Assembly: GCA_039583875.1 (NCBI GenBank) | Contig: CM077165.1 | Coordinates: 78,046,757-78,110,756, forward strand | DNA length: 64,000 bases | Reading direction: 5' to 3' | Source of the DNA: Platanthera guangdongensis | Taxonomy: Eukaryota; Streptophyta; Magnoliopsida; Asparagales; Orchidaceae | Part shown: in pieces, positions 33,513 through 45,624 of the stretch | How the letters are laid out: each line of letters opens with the position of its first letter | How positions within the stretch are numbered: the stretch's first letter is position 1 | The notes under the pieces: generated by a model | The model's database searches: none | The model's input: the letters and a program-made list of their open reading frames with translations, nothing else | What the model was told of the DNA's origin: nothing | Translations under genes and position numbers: made by a program

Positions 33513-33515
33513 ATT

Positions 33516-33532
33516 TGGTATCAGAGCTCTGG
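33516..33532 (+). promoter_or_regulatory. gypsy-3 primer-binding site
   Basis: TGGTATCAGAGCTCTGG, the standard initiator-Met tRNA type site, three bases after the LTR end. Confidence 0.88.
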
Positions 33533-33739
33533 TTGACGGTCAAGCTTAAATGAATTCGTGGCGAATTCTTTTAATGGGTGGTGAGCATCGTGTGCGTCAT
33601 CGTTATAACATCAAAAAGAACCCATGAATGTCCACTTAGGAATGAAAATACACTTGTTTTGTGGAACCTGAGTGTTCCAATGATTGCTTGTAGCAATTTG
33701 TTTGTCGCCTAAATGTGTGTCTTTGACTATATAGGCAGC

Positions 33740-34867
33740 TAGGAGCGGTGCTGGCTCAGTCAGAGCGTCGCAATCAGCGGAAGTAGTGCACCAAGGGACG
33801 TGCCTGCTACACCTCCTTCAGCGGAAACCATCAGGATGGTGGCTTAAGCCGTGTTCGCAATGATAAATGCCCAACGCCAGGGCAAATGCATCGCGCACCT
33901 CCTGCGGAGAGCAAGAACCGGTTAGGGCGGCAGAGCCGAGAGTGGTGTGATCGCGCAGCAGTTGAGTTAGTAGAGCCGAGGAGAACTACGGAGAGGCAGC
34001 TAAGCATGTGATGGCTTTAATCCTCCGAGTTTAATGGGGTTGGAACGCCAACTCAAGCTGAGGACTGGCTCTCTTCCATAAAAGAGGGTGTTGACGGCCA
34101 CAATGACTGAGGAGTGGCAGAAGACCACCATAGCGACTTTTCTTTGGAAGGTGAGGCGAGGCTGTGGTGGGACGAGTTGAGTTTCATCTTCTAAGGGAAG
34201 GCAACTTGCGGATGTGCCGATGGAAGAATTTTCAAGATTGTTCCTAGCCAGATTTGTACCTTCTGCTCAGAAGTTGGAGATGGAGAATCAATTTCTTGGG
34301 TTGACTCAGGATCCAGAAGCGTGGACGAATATCTGCATGAGTTCACACGGTTGGGTCGTTATGCTGGTGCTATGTTTTCAGAAGAAGAGAGGAGACCAAC
34401 CGATTCTATGAGGGTCTTCGTGGCGATTTACAGTTACTCCTTGCTGGGCTAAGGCGCAGGGCTTCCTAGCCTTGGTCAATTCGGCCCGATCGTTGGAAAA
34501 GGTTGCGAAGAAAGTTCAAGAGAAAGAGGGACCCAGGAGAAAGGAAGACCGAGTCAAGGTGCCAAGTCACAAGACAGGTTTCCGCAGATGGAACAAGAAG
34601 CGGAGGACTTCAAATCAGCCCCTTCGGCTGATGCGTCGGGGGCAACTACAAGTCGAGTCCCCGAGCTTGCTACAACTGCGGGAAAGACGGGGCATTTTGC
34701 TCGGGAGTGTTGGAGCGGACGTCAAAGTCCGAGAGGAGACCTGGAGCGACTTATGAGCGAGAAAGGGAAGGCGGTGGAGTCAACCGCATCCCATCATGCT
34801 CCAGCCCAGCCTAGAGTCTACAACCTTGGTCTACAGGAGGCCATTAAGCAAGCAGACGTGGTGACAG
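33740..34867 (+). pseudogene. gypsy-3 gag, frameshifted
   Basis: Recognisable pieces are MEEFSRLFLARFVP (34214 on), a segment with DRVKVPSHK, and a tail with HAPAQPRVYNLGLQEAIKQADVVTG that ends at the intron donor. The zinc-knuckle coding sequence around 34668-34720 is present but shifted by one base in its middle. The N-terminal region (33740-34200) is heavily degraded and shows only the Ala/Pro-rich start typical of the clade. Confidence 0.75.
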
Positions 34868-34942
34868 GTATGAGTAAATTACAGTGGTTTAACTTTTATA
34901 GTTGTTACCTTCGTATTTGTTAGCTTACGTTGTTAATGCTAG
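34868..34942 (+). other. Candidate 75-bp intron between gag and protease (gypsy-3)
   Basis: Donor ACAG then GTATGA at 34868; acceptor AATGCTAG then GC at 34942. It lies after the same codons (DVVTG) as in gypsy-1 and again splits a glycine codon G plus GC. The interval is T-rich and contains an in-frame TAG. Sequence inside it is unlike the gypsy-1 intron apart from the ends, so position and splice signals are conserved while the body is not. Confidence 0.65.
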
Positions 34943-37900
34943 GCTTTGTGTTAATCTTGGGTTTCGGCGAGAGCCCTTTTTGATACGGGAGCATCACATT
35001 CCTTCTTGTCTGAAAAGTTATATCGCGCATCGGAGTTCCGTTCTCGATGGCAGAAACAAGTTGGATGTGTGTTGCCTAATGGGTGCTCAATGCGTGCGGA
35101 TAGGATTTGTGTTGTAAGATTCAGATTGGAGACCGGAGTTTGATTTGCGGGCGTGGTTCTACCATTAGTGGAGTCGTAATATTTCGGTATGGATTGGCTC
35201 TCGGAGCAGAGTGCATGTATTGATTGCAAACGTAAAGAAGTCAAGTTGGGTCTGGACACTGGTCGGAGACTACTTTTGCGGGCATGAAGGGGTCAGGAAA
35301 GTTCTGATATCGGCCCTTCAGGTTTCAAGGCAGTTCGGTCTGGGGCAGAACTATATGTCACTCTAGTGCAGACTTCGACGCCTAACCTAGTTTGGACCAA
35401 CATCCCAGTTGTGTCCGAGTATCCTGATGTGTTTCCAGATGATCTCCCAGGAGCCCCTCCTCAGCGGGAGATAGACTTTACTATAGAGCTGGTACCGGGT
35501 GCCAAACGGTGTCACGCTCCCCCTATCGGATAGCCCCAAGAGAAATGGCAGAGTTGAAGGTGCAACTGCAAGAGTTGCTAGAGCCAGGTTATGTGCGTCC
35601 AAGTTCGTCACCTTGGAGCGCACCAGTTCTCTTGTTAAGAAGAAAGATGGGAGCTTGCGGCTTTGTATCGATTATCGGGATTGAACAAACTTACGGAGAA
35701 GAACAAATATCCAATCCCGAGGATTGACGATCTATTTGATCAGTTGGTTGGGTCAACTGTATACTCGAAGTTAGATTTGAAGTCCGGTTACTATCAGTTG
35801 AGGATAAGGGAGAGCGACATTCCAAAGACAGCATTCAGTACGCGGTTTGGGCATTATGAGTTCACGGTTATGCCGTTTGGGTGACGAATGCTCCATCCGT
35901 GTTTATGGATCTGATGAATAGGACGTTCAGAGAATACTTGGATCAGTTTGTGATAGTATTTATCGATGATATCCTGGTGTATTCGCGGTGCGAGGAGGAT
36001 CATTACAAGCATTTACACATGGTGTTGGAGACATTGAGGAAAAGTCAGTTGTATGCAAAGTTCTCCAAGTGTGAGTTCTGGTTATCCTCGATAGCGTTCC
36101 TTGGTCATGTTGTCAGTGGAGAAGGAATAGCTGTGGATCCGGCGAAGATAGTGGCGATACGGGAGTGGCCTACTTTGACTACAGTGGCAGAGGTCCGGAG
36201 TTTTCTGGGGCTTGCTGGCTACTACAGGCGCTTCGTAGAGAACTTCTCGCGGATAGCACTACCACTCACGACGTTGACAAGGAAGGATCAGAAGTTTGTG
36301 TGGTCTTCGGAGTGCGAACAGGCTTTTGTAGAGTTGAAGAGGCGGTTAACCACGGCGCCTATTTTATGTTCGCCAAGTGGTAACCGAAGGATTCGAGATA
36401 TATAGTGATGCTTCAGGTAGTGGTTTGGGCTGTGTCTGCTACAGCATGGGAGAGTGATAGCTTATGGTTCACGACAACTGAAGGTTCACGAGAGGAATTA
36501 TCCGGTCCACGACTTAGAGTTAGCGGCCGTGATATTTGCTCTAAGCTTTGAGGGCACTATCTGTACGGTGTGAAGGTGGATATTTACACCGATCATAAGA
36601 GTTTGAAGTACCTATTGGACCAAAAAGATCTGAACATGAGGCAGAGGAGGTGGATGGAGTTCTTAGGGGACTACACCTTCAAGATACACTATGTGCCTGG
36701 GAAGGGAAATGTAGTGGCGGATGCGTTGAGTCGTAAGATTCCCGCACAAGCCAACTGGTTATCAGTGCATGATAAGAGATTGGTCCAAGAGTTGGAGGCA
36801 TTGAGATATCTTGCGTGACAAGCAGTCTAGTGCCGAGGCGAAACTGTTTGGACAGAGGTGCAGTGTGTCCTAGCGGATAGAGTTCGGAGGGCTTTGGTTC
36901 AGGATAGCAGCATGAAGCAAATCTTGGATGAATCTTTGGATGGGTCAAATTCCCAGTTTGTGGTTGAAGATGGGTTGCTAAGGAAGGACGGTCGTCTATG
37001 CGTTCCTAGTGCGGATAATATTCGGGAGGAGTTGATGTATGAGGCTCATCATACCAAATACTCAATCCACCCGGGAAGCACGAAGATGTATAGAGACATG
37101 AAGAAATTATTCTGGTGGCCGGGTTGAAGAAGGATGTGGCGCTTTATGTGGCCAAGTGTCGTACTTGTGCATTAGTGAAGGCGGAATGCCAGAAGCCCGG
37201 AGGTTTCTTGAATCACTTCCTATCCCAGAATGGAAGTTGACGACATATCTATGGATTTTGTGCACGGTTTGCCGAAGTCGCAGAAAGAAATGACGCCATT
37301 TGGGTGGTTGTTGATAGATTGACAAAGGTGTCGCACTTTATCCCAGTGAGAAAGAGGATCCAGTGGAAAAGTTAGCCAAACTCTACGTGGATAATATTGT
37401 ACGACTGCATGGTGTGCCTCGCAGTATTGTTAGTGATCGTGATGGACGCTTCACGTCAAATGACTGGAGGTTGGTGCATGGTCTGTTGGGTACTAAGCTA
37501 AAGTTCAGCACAGCCTTTCACCCGCAGACAGATGGCCAAACCGAGAGAGTCAACAGAACTATGGAGGACATGCTTCGCATGTGCGTCCTAGATTTCGGGA
37601 AGCATTGGGAGGATCACCTGTACATGGTGGAGTTTGCGTACAACAATAGCTTTCAGGCAAGCATTGGATTGCGCCTTTTGAAGCTTTGTATGGGAGGAAG
37701 TGCCGTACGCCGTTGTCTTGGTTGGAGGCAGGCGAATCAAAGTTGTATAAACGTCAAGCGGTGGAAGATGCCACTTCAATGATACGGACAATTCAAGAAA
37801 GGCTGAAGATTGCTCAGGATAGACAGTCAAAGTACTACAATGCCAAACATAGAAATGTGGAGTTCAACGTTGGCGACATGGTGTATTAAAAATCAAGCCG

Positions 37901-38285
37901 TTCAAGGGTGTATCGCGGTTCGACGCTTGAAGAAGCTGAGTCCGAGATACCTTGGACCATTTGAAATCCTGGAGCGTGTTGGCGAGGCGGCGTATAGATT
38001 AAAGCTGTCGACGGAGTTGAGTGGGCTGCATGACGTATTCCACGTATCGGTGTTGCGTAAGGCAGTTCAAGAGGCTTCGCAGATCATTGCAGACGATCAG
38101 GTACCGGTTGATTATGAGTTAACAACAAGGGTCAGACCAGTACGAATTGAAGATGTTGCAGTCAAACGACTCCGCAACAAGGAGGTCAGATGGTTAAAGT
38201 CCGTTGGGATAATGCGGACGTGAGGAGCTTTCTTGGGAGCGAGAGCAAGCTATGTTGGAGGAATACCCCGAGTTATTCCACTCAG
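34943..38285 (+). pseudogene. gypsy-3 pol with chromodomain, frameshifted
   Basis: Protease [12 protein letters not shown] sequence near 34980-35000 is split by an indel. [17 protein letters not shown] and [16 protein letters not shown] (35708-35810), stop after MPFG at 35882, then FIDDILVYS near 35960-35985. RNase [12 protein letters not shown] (36585 on). Integrase: HHTKYSIHPGS and CRTC zinc residues, SDRDGRF, then [10 protein letters not shown] (37363-37600). Chromodomain VKVRWDN lies at 38190-38285. The enzymes are all identifiable but cut by numerous one-base indels. Confidence 0.86.
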
Positions 38286-38338
38286 GTATCATTTAGCTTT
38301 TGTGTACCTTTGCTTAATTTCGGGACGAAATTCCTTAA

Positions 38339-38350
38339 GTGGGGGAGATT
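38339..38350 (+). promoter_or_regulatory. gypsy-3 polypurine tract
   Basis: GTGGGGGAGATT directly before the LTR start TGTAACGCCC. Confidence 0.82.
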
Positions 38351-40317
38351 TGTAACGCCCGAATTTTGTGTGCGAGTCGGTCGCGGAAAAAGAGTTTTTG
38401 GTGCCTGTAGGGGTACACGGCCTAGGACACGGGCGTGTCCAAGGCCGTGTCTGGCTGGTGATTTTTTTGGCCGTTTCCAACCCGAGAAGGACACGGCCAG
38501 AAACACGGCCAGATGACACGGGCGTGTCATCTGACACGGGCGTGTGCCAACCCGTGTCCAGACCCGTGTCCTGAGGGGTCGTGTCCGTTGCCGTGGCGGT
38601 TATGCGTGACACGCCCCGAACACGGGCGTGTCGAGGAACCCGACACGGGCGTGTCAGGTCAGACACGGCGTGTCTTGGCCCGTGTGCGTTTTTCCCCGTT
38701 CGACGATCGTGCCTGGATCGAGGCACACGGCCTTGGACACGGCCGTGTGCCAAGCCGTGTGCGGCCCAGTTCAGGGGAATTTTGTGCAGATCCGAGCCGT
38801 TCATTTTCTTTAATTTAGATCTGACGGCCCAGATTAGTTTATGCTCTGTTAAGGCCGGGAATAGGAGTTATTCCCTCATTTTTCTCTCCAAAGCCTTCCC
38901 TTCCAAAGTGAGAGAGGAGAGGAAGAAGAAGGAGGTTTCGGCCGCCGGCGGAGCATCGGAGCGCCATTTCGAAATCGGAGAGCGGATCCGTGGAGGGAAA
39001 GTCATTGCGAAGAGTTCTAACCGCGTAGTTTTTCCATGGCGCCAAAACGGACTACAAGGGTAACGATTCTCAACTCGAGCGCTTGAATCTCTTTCTTTCT
39101 GCATAGGGAATCCCGCTCCCGCGAGTATGCGGTGAGTGCGTGGTGTTCCTTGGGGTTGACGGGAATAGTCCCCCTTGTGTTGCATGTAGAGCCCGGAATC
39201 GTAAGTACGGGCATAGGCATTGTGTGTGAAGCCTACCCGGACGTGTTTGTCTGGATCGGTGATGTTGCATTTGATATGGTTTTGCCGGAGAAGACTCCGT
39301 GCTTTGGTTTTTTTCGGGTTTCCACGCGGTAGATTGCAGCAGGGATCCTTGAAGGTTAGCTTCAAGGCGCACCCGGAAAATTGAGCGGAAACGTGTTCTG
39401 CTAACTTGGCGGTCTGGGAACCGGCCTTGATCATAACTGGGTTATGAGACTGTTTTGGAAAATTTGGGATCCGAGAGAAGCTTGGCCCGCGCAAAGTTCC
39501 TTAAATTGGACATGCGGCGTGAGCAACGGGCAAGTGGAATTGGACCTAGGCTATGTGGTTCGGTGCGAGAGACCCGAAGACGGGGACTGGCCGTTGCATA
39601 GTCGGAGCCTTAGACGGTGGTCAGAAAGGCTAAATGCTCACATGTTGTTGCCATCCTGGGGGTGGTGGTGGATGCACTGATGGGTCAGGGTTCCACCATG
39701 AATGTGCCCTGAGTGCACGGGGTGTTTGGCCGTGCGAGCCTACACCTGTGGCGAATTATAATTGCGCTATATATATATTGTTGCTAAAGTTTTGCAGGGA
39801 AAGAGCACCGCCGTCCCGAGTAAGGGGCGGGGTCGTTATAATTTGGTCGGCTTTTAGCTGACCGTTGCTTTATTTGCCACCGTGCGGTGGTATGTGCTTG
39901 CAGGTGCTGCGGAGCCGAGCGCCAAATAGCGGGCTGGAGCCCATGTTGCTGTGCTGGCCCTAGAAGGCCGTAGAATAGTTGTTTTTACATTTCTCATGTG
40001 TGGCCGGCCTGCGAGCCGATGTATGTAAGACATGTTATATTATGAACATTTGTAAGGCCATAAGGCCATGTACCTATTTCAGTGTATTTGGGGTTTCATT
40101 CCTGTTGTTGTAGCTGTGGACATTCATATTGATGGAATTAATTTTGGGTTCTTTCAACTTTAAAATCTTCCGCTAGAATGCTCTGTGATTAGGACGAGTA
40201 GTCTTATTAGATGTTTTGATTATTCATTTAGTAACCCTTCCGACTGTCTGTGGTATATGGCGTCGGGTTCCAGCTGGACCTTCTGTTATATGCCATGCGA
40301 CGGATGGGGGTGTTACA
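38351..40317 (+). repeat. gypsy-3 3' LTR
   Basis: 1967 bp, TGTAACGCC at the start and GGTGTTACA at the end. CACGGGCGTG hairpins fill 38418-38765; one has perfect 10-base arms, AGATGACACG and CGTGTCATCT, at 38511-38532. The remainder is non-coding. Confidence 0.9.
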
Positions 40318-40780
40318 GAGGGTCGGCTTGAGAGTGGTGGCCGAATCTTGGGAGGTGGAGTTGAGGGGTGCTCGGGTTTGGTGTTGGTGGAGGAGGCTGG
40401 CGGCTAGGAAGGAGTTGTGGTGGTGATTTGTGAGGGAGGAAAGGAAAGGAGGAGGAGCTAGAGGGAATACCGAGGGGAGCAAAGGAGGAAAAGGGGAGGA
40501 GGGAGGCCGAGCAAGAGGAGGGAGAGGATGGGCGGCCGGCGGCCAAAAGGAAGGGAGGAAGAGATTTCAAAAGGAAGTTTAGGGTTTCTCAAATTTTCAT
40601 TCACTAAGTAAAACCATGAAAGTCCATGACTATATATAGGCTTTATAAAATGCATAGGCTATGTGCAGCCCACTAAATAAAAATAAATCAACACCTAAAA
40701 TACTAAACATTACATGATGAAAATAAAATGCAAATAGAACTAAACTAAATAATGTTTAAAAGCCTTCAACTCATATAGCT
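40318..40780 (-). repeat. N2 LTR fragment (copy B)
   Basis: Matches 3168-3636 with scattered single-base differences and small indels, from GAGGGTCGGC to TATAGCT. It is cut on the left by gypsy-3 and on the right by gypsy-2. It is the left edge of the A/B duplication as seen here. Confidence 0.9.
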
Positions 40781-43343
40781 TGTAACACCTCCCCTGTAAT
40801 GACCGTATAATATGGGTCCGCCGGGGCCCACAACATACGGACGCCACAGCTTTAGTATTATAAGATGATATAACTACCTACACTCAAAACTCTTTGCACA
40901 ACACAGCGGATACAAACAAGACTAGAAGTTATCCACCACTATAATAGTAATAAAAAGATGGCCTTATGGCCTTACAACATAAGAGAGTCAAACTCAATTA
41001 ATACAATAGTCATGAAAGTGCACAAGCACTCCTAGTCTACCTCGGCATGCAAGCCGGACAACATGAGCATCAAAACATACAATGCCATAATGAGTAGAGC
41101 TACTACAAAAGTTAACACTCCATGAGGCTTAGGCCTTTCTGGCCGGCGAGCTAGATCCTGCTTGCGATCCTTGCCCTGTAAAAATTATTAGTAACGTGGT
41201 CAGCAAAGGCTGACCTCAAACTATGTAACCAACACATCTCCTCCCGGCCGCCACTAACGGACCCGGGGAACCCTCCAACTTGCAAGTCAGCACTTCGTAT
41301 GCAAATATATAGAAATAAGAAGTGCATTAAGAACAAGCTTGGATGTCTCAAACATCATACACGTTCTCTATAGGTTGAGCATATAATATAAAAGGGCCTA
41401 CTTATGCAACATGTATGCAACACCCGGGTTTCACCCAAGGCACCCTATAGTGTATGCATCTGGCACAATATCACATCAATTGGGTACTCATCGTTTCCCC
41501 ATTGGCATAAAGCCGCAAACAAAAAGGGAGACACAATCCCCCCCAACGGCGCACAAGCCGCCACATGGAACTCTTGCCTAGGCCCCACCCGCTCAAGGTC
41601 TTAGACCCGGGCTTGCCTGCAAGCTCTGACGTCTCATGTCAGGATTCCAACAAACACAAACTAACGATTCTAAGAAGCCTTGCTGGACCCCACCCGCTCA
41701 TGGCCTCATTGCCCGGGCGTGCCCCCATGCTTGGCATTCTCGTCAGTCTCACATAAGGGGACTAGTCTCGCCGGGACACTCTCCACACATGACGTGTACA
41801 TCACGGGATAGCCAGCCGACCACAAAGACACAGCCACGCCTTGGCACAACACAAACCAAGACAAAATCCGCCCTAGTCCCTCATTTGTACTGTAGTGTTC
41901 TCGCGCGCACCAAGGAAACAATCTTCCACTCATGCGGAGCTAACCTTGTCCACCAGGAAACCATCTACCGCCATTGAGGAGCTAACCTTGTCGGTTCCGA
42001 CTACATGTACCCACTCGAGAAAAGGGGAAAAAATCACCACATCACAAATGACATCTTGCCGCAACAGAATCTCTCGAATCCTTAAAGTTCGTATGCAACA
42101 TCACCGAGTCGGACTAACGGTCGCGACTACGGCTTCACCCACCACGCCTAATCCACTAACGGAGCGGATCTCTAATGCAAAACATGCCGGGGACGGACTC
42201 AATCGACCCGGAGGTTCCTCTTGAACCTTGGCGACCCAAACCCCTCTCATTTGAGTGTTTGGTGCCCAAAACTAGAAAATAAAATTGATTCTAAGACATG
42301 CATCCTAAAACTAGAGGAGAAGTGTCGTTACCTTCCGACTCCTCTTCCTAGCCATGGAAAATTGCCGGATGAAAACTTCGCAAAGCTCTAGCCTCCACGG
42401 ATCTGGACTCGGCTCGCGATTTGGAGTACCGAAGCCTCTCCTACAGCCAAAACCCTCCTTCACCTTTCTCCTTGCTCTCCCTTCTCTCTAGAATTTAGTA
42501 AGAGAAAGCTTGGAGAAGAATGAGGGTTTCCAACCCTATTCTCGGACTTAACTCCCCAAGAGCATTCCTGGACCATCAGATCCCAAAATAAGGGAAAGAA
42601 TGGCCACGATCCGTCTGAAAAATAAAACACCTGGGCCTAACACGGCCTGACACACGCCCGTGTCCAGGGCCGTGTCCCCCATTCGCCGTCACAAATCGAC
42701 GCGCCTGGAACAACACACGGGCATCCGACACGCCCGTGTTCGACCTGACACGCCGTGTCCCGACAGACACGGCCGTGTACCTCCATCGACACAGCCCCGA
42801 AAACAACCCGAGAAGGACACGGCCTGGGACACGCCCGTGTCCCAAGCTGTGTGCGAAGTCTTGACACTCGTCGACTGCCTTTGTGTCGACACTGCGAAAA
42901 AATGTCGAGCGAAGATCGTCGACAAGCGGGACACGCCCTGTGACACGCCCGTGTCACAGGCCGTGTGCCCCTGTCTCAACACTCGACACTCGTCGAGTGG
43001 ACTTCGTCGAGAGAAGTCTCGACACTCGACTGACACGGCCTTGGACACGCCCGTGTCCTAGGCCGTGTGCCTTGTCTCGATACATCGTCGAGCGAAAATG
43101 TCGACACCCCGGGCCGGTTGTCGACACGGGCACGACACGCCCTGAGACACGCGCGTGTCTCAGGCCGTGTGCCAGTCTCGACACTCGTCGAGAGCGAAAA
43201 TGTCGACTACGCAGCTAAGTCCTCGACTCCAGCCTGACACGCCCTGGGACACGCCCGTGTCCCAGGCCGCCGTGTGCCCCCTACCAGAAACCAAATGGAC
43301 AGAAAACGCTGGTCGATCCCCTCTCAAATTTTGGGGTGTTACA
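40781..43343 (-). repeat. gypsy-2 3' LTR
   Basis: 2563 bp, TG/CA ends, followed by ACTCTCCCACCC (the polypurine tract on the other strand). Hairpin cluster at about 42645-43280. Compared with 3637-6229 it has many one-base deletions in short homopolymers. Confidence 0.92.
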
Positions 43344-43444
43344 ACTCTCCCACCCCTCCCCCTAACAGAATTTCGTCCCAAAATTACAAAGCAAAAGGGA
43401 ACACAATTAAATGGTACCTGATTTTAAGAGATCTGGATACTCTT

Positions 43445-45619
43445 CTAGCATGGCTTGTTCTCGCTCCAAGAGAACTCCTCACGAACGCAGTTGTCCCATC
43501 GGACTTTCACGAGTTTAACCTCTTTACTCCGCAACTGCCGAGTCTCCGAATCCTCTAAAGCAATTGGAAGGACCCGCGTCCTCAAGTCTTCCTCAATCGG
43601 CACTGATGCCGGCTCGATCAGCACACTAGCCTCCACCAAGGCTTTCCTCAAGATGGAGACATGGAAGACGTCATGCAATCCACTCAGCTCCGCGGACAAC
43701 GCCAACAGATAGGCGGCTTCTCCCACCGTTCAACAACTTCAAAAGGCCCCAAAAACCTTGACTCAACTTCTTGAGTCGGCGAATCCATGAGACGCCTTTG
43801 AACGGCTTGATCTTCAAATAGACCCAATCACCTACCGCAAACTCCAACTTCCTGTGACGAGCATTAAAGTATTTTGCTTGCCGGTCTTGCGCCACCTTTA
43901 TACGCTCTTGAATGGTCCGCACCAACTCACAAGCATCAACTACCACCACCTCTTTCCCAAAATTTGTTGTCTCCCGCCTCTGTCCAAGACATCGGTGTTC
44001 GACACCGTCTCCCATACAAAGCTTCATATGTCGCCGTTTTATACTTGCTTGATAACTATTATTGTACATGAATTCCACCATGAAGAGGTGATCCTCCCAC
44101 TTCTTGCCGAAGTCAAGAATACACATTCTCAGCATATCCTCCATAGTACGGTTCGTTCTTTCGGTTTGCCCATCCGTTTGAGGATGGAACGCCGTACTGA
44201 ACTTTAGCTTTGTGCCCAAGTCTTCTGAACCAATCTCCAGTCCTTGGACGTAAACCGTCCATCTCGATCGCTAACTATGCTCTTAGGAATCCCATGCAGT
44301 CGCACAATGTTGCGAACATACAACTCCACCAGCTTCTCCACCTTGGTTAAGCGATCCACGATCACCCAAATATCATCATTACCTTGCTGCGATCTACGCA
44401 AACCATGTACAAAATCCATGGAGATGTCATCAAATTTCCATTCAGGGATTGGAAGGGCTTCAGGAACCCCGCCCGGCTTCTGACATTCGGCCTTCACCAA
44501 GGCACAAGTTTGGCAATGATTCACATACAAAGCTACATCCCGCTTCAGCCCCGGCCACCAAAAGGATTTATTCATATCCAAGTACATCTTTGTACTGCCC
44601 AAGTGAATGGAGTACTTTCAGAAGTGAGACTCAAACATCAACTCCTCACGGAGTTTGCCGAACTGCGGTATACAAACCCTTCCGTCCTTCCTCAGAATCC
44701 CATCAATCATCTCCCAGGCCCTGCTCTCGCCCTTTTGAGCCTCCAACACAAAAGGTTGAAACTCCACATCCAACCGAGTCGCTTCTCGAATGCGATCGGA
44801 CAAGTCGTTCTGTATTTCAATCCAGTTCAACCGAGCCACGCTGGACTCGCCTCTCGCAACACATTCCAAACCAAGGGACTCCCATTCCCGTACCAACCTC
44901 TCATTATGAGCTTTGATCCAATTCCCTTGCCCCGAGTACTTTCTACTCAAGGAATCTGCCACCACATTGATACCTGGCGTATACTGAATTGCCACCTCGT
45001 AGTCTCCAAGAAACTCAACCCACCTGCGTTGTCGCATGTTCAAGTCCTTTTGATCCAGGAGATACTTCAGGCTTTTATGATCCGTGAAGATCTCCACCTT
45101 TGCACCATACACATAATTCGCCATATTTTCAACGCAAAAATTACCGCCGCCAACTCCAAGTCATGGACGGGATAATTCCTCTCATGAGGCTTCAGCTGTC
45201 TAGACCCAAAAGCTATCACCTTGCCATGTTGCACAAACACAAGCCAAACCGCATCCCGATGCGTCACTGAAGATCTGAAATCCCTCGGTCCCTTGCGGTA
45301 GACTTAGGATTGGAGTCATCATCAGTCTCTCCTTTAGTGCCTCAAATGCTTGACTGCACTCTTGAGTCCACACAAACTTATGATCTTTACGAGTGAGTGG
45401 GGTGAGGGGTAGTGCTATCCACGAAAAATTCTCCACGAATCTCCTGTAATACCCGGCTAGTCCAAGAAAACTTCGGACTTCCGCCACGGTTCTCAAGATT
45501 GGCAATCTCTGATGGCTCCACTTTTGTTGGATCCACTGCCACCCCATCCCACTAATCACATGACCCAAAAATGCGACCTTCTCTAACAGAACTCGCACTT
45601 GGAGAACTTTGCATACAAC
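43445..45619 (-). pseudogene. gypsy-2 pol, distal part (RT end, RNase H, integrase, chromodomain)
   Basis: RT/RNase H pieces at 45067-45685 and 44618-45124 (YTPGINVVADSLSRK), integrase at 44204-44602 (zinc-region HCQTC, core IVSDRDGRF) and 43671-44219 ([10 protein letters not shown]), chromodomain at 43445-43726 (QLRSKEVKLVKVRWDN). The SDRD site and the RNase H/integrase join are open here where gypsy-1 has stops, but one-base indels break other places, including the last residues of the chromodomain. A 27-bp-scale deletion removes part of the integrase between 44338 and 44342 relative to gypsy-1. Confidence 0.85.
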
Positions 45620-45624
45620 TGATT
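45620..45624. repeat. Target-site duplication TGATT of gypsy-4 (partner 51682-51686)
   Basis: TGATT lies on both sides of gypsy-4; the uninterrupted gypsy-1 sequence reads CAACTGATTCTCCC at about 8546-8559. Confidence 0.95.

Larger units (their letters stand above)
33401..40317 (+). mobile_element. gypsy-3: Tekay/Del-type Ty3/gypsy element, 5' LTR cut by gap
   Basis: Carries a 5' LTR tail, primer site, gag, candidate intron, pol with chromodomain, polypurine tract and a complete 3' LTR (38351-40317). The LTR differs from that of gypsy-1, so it is a separate family of the same clade. On the right it abuts GAGGG (40318-40322) of the N2 LTR, the probable TSD; the matching uninterrupted site is 3168-3172. 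Many single-base indels break its frames. Confidence 0.88.

Noticed and set aside
32869..33549. ORFs of 178-226 codons across the Ns
   Set aside because: Made of undetermined bases.
38839..39494. 208-codon - strand ORF and overlapping + strand ORFs
   Set aside because: All inside the gypsy-3 3' LTR; overlapping frames on both strands without domains.
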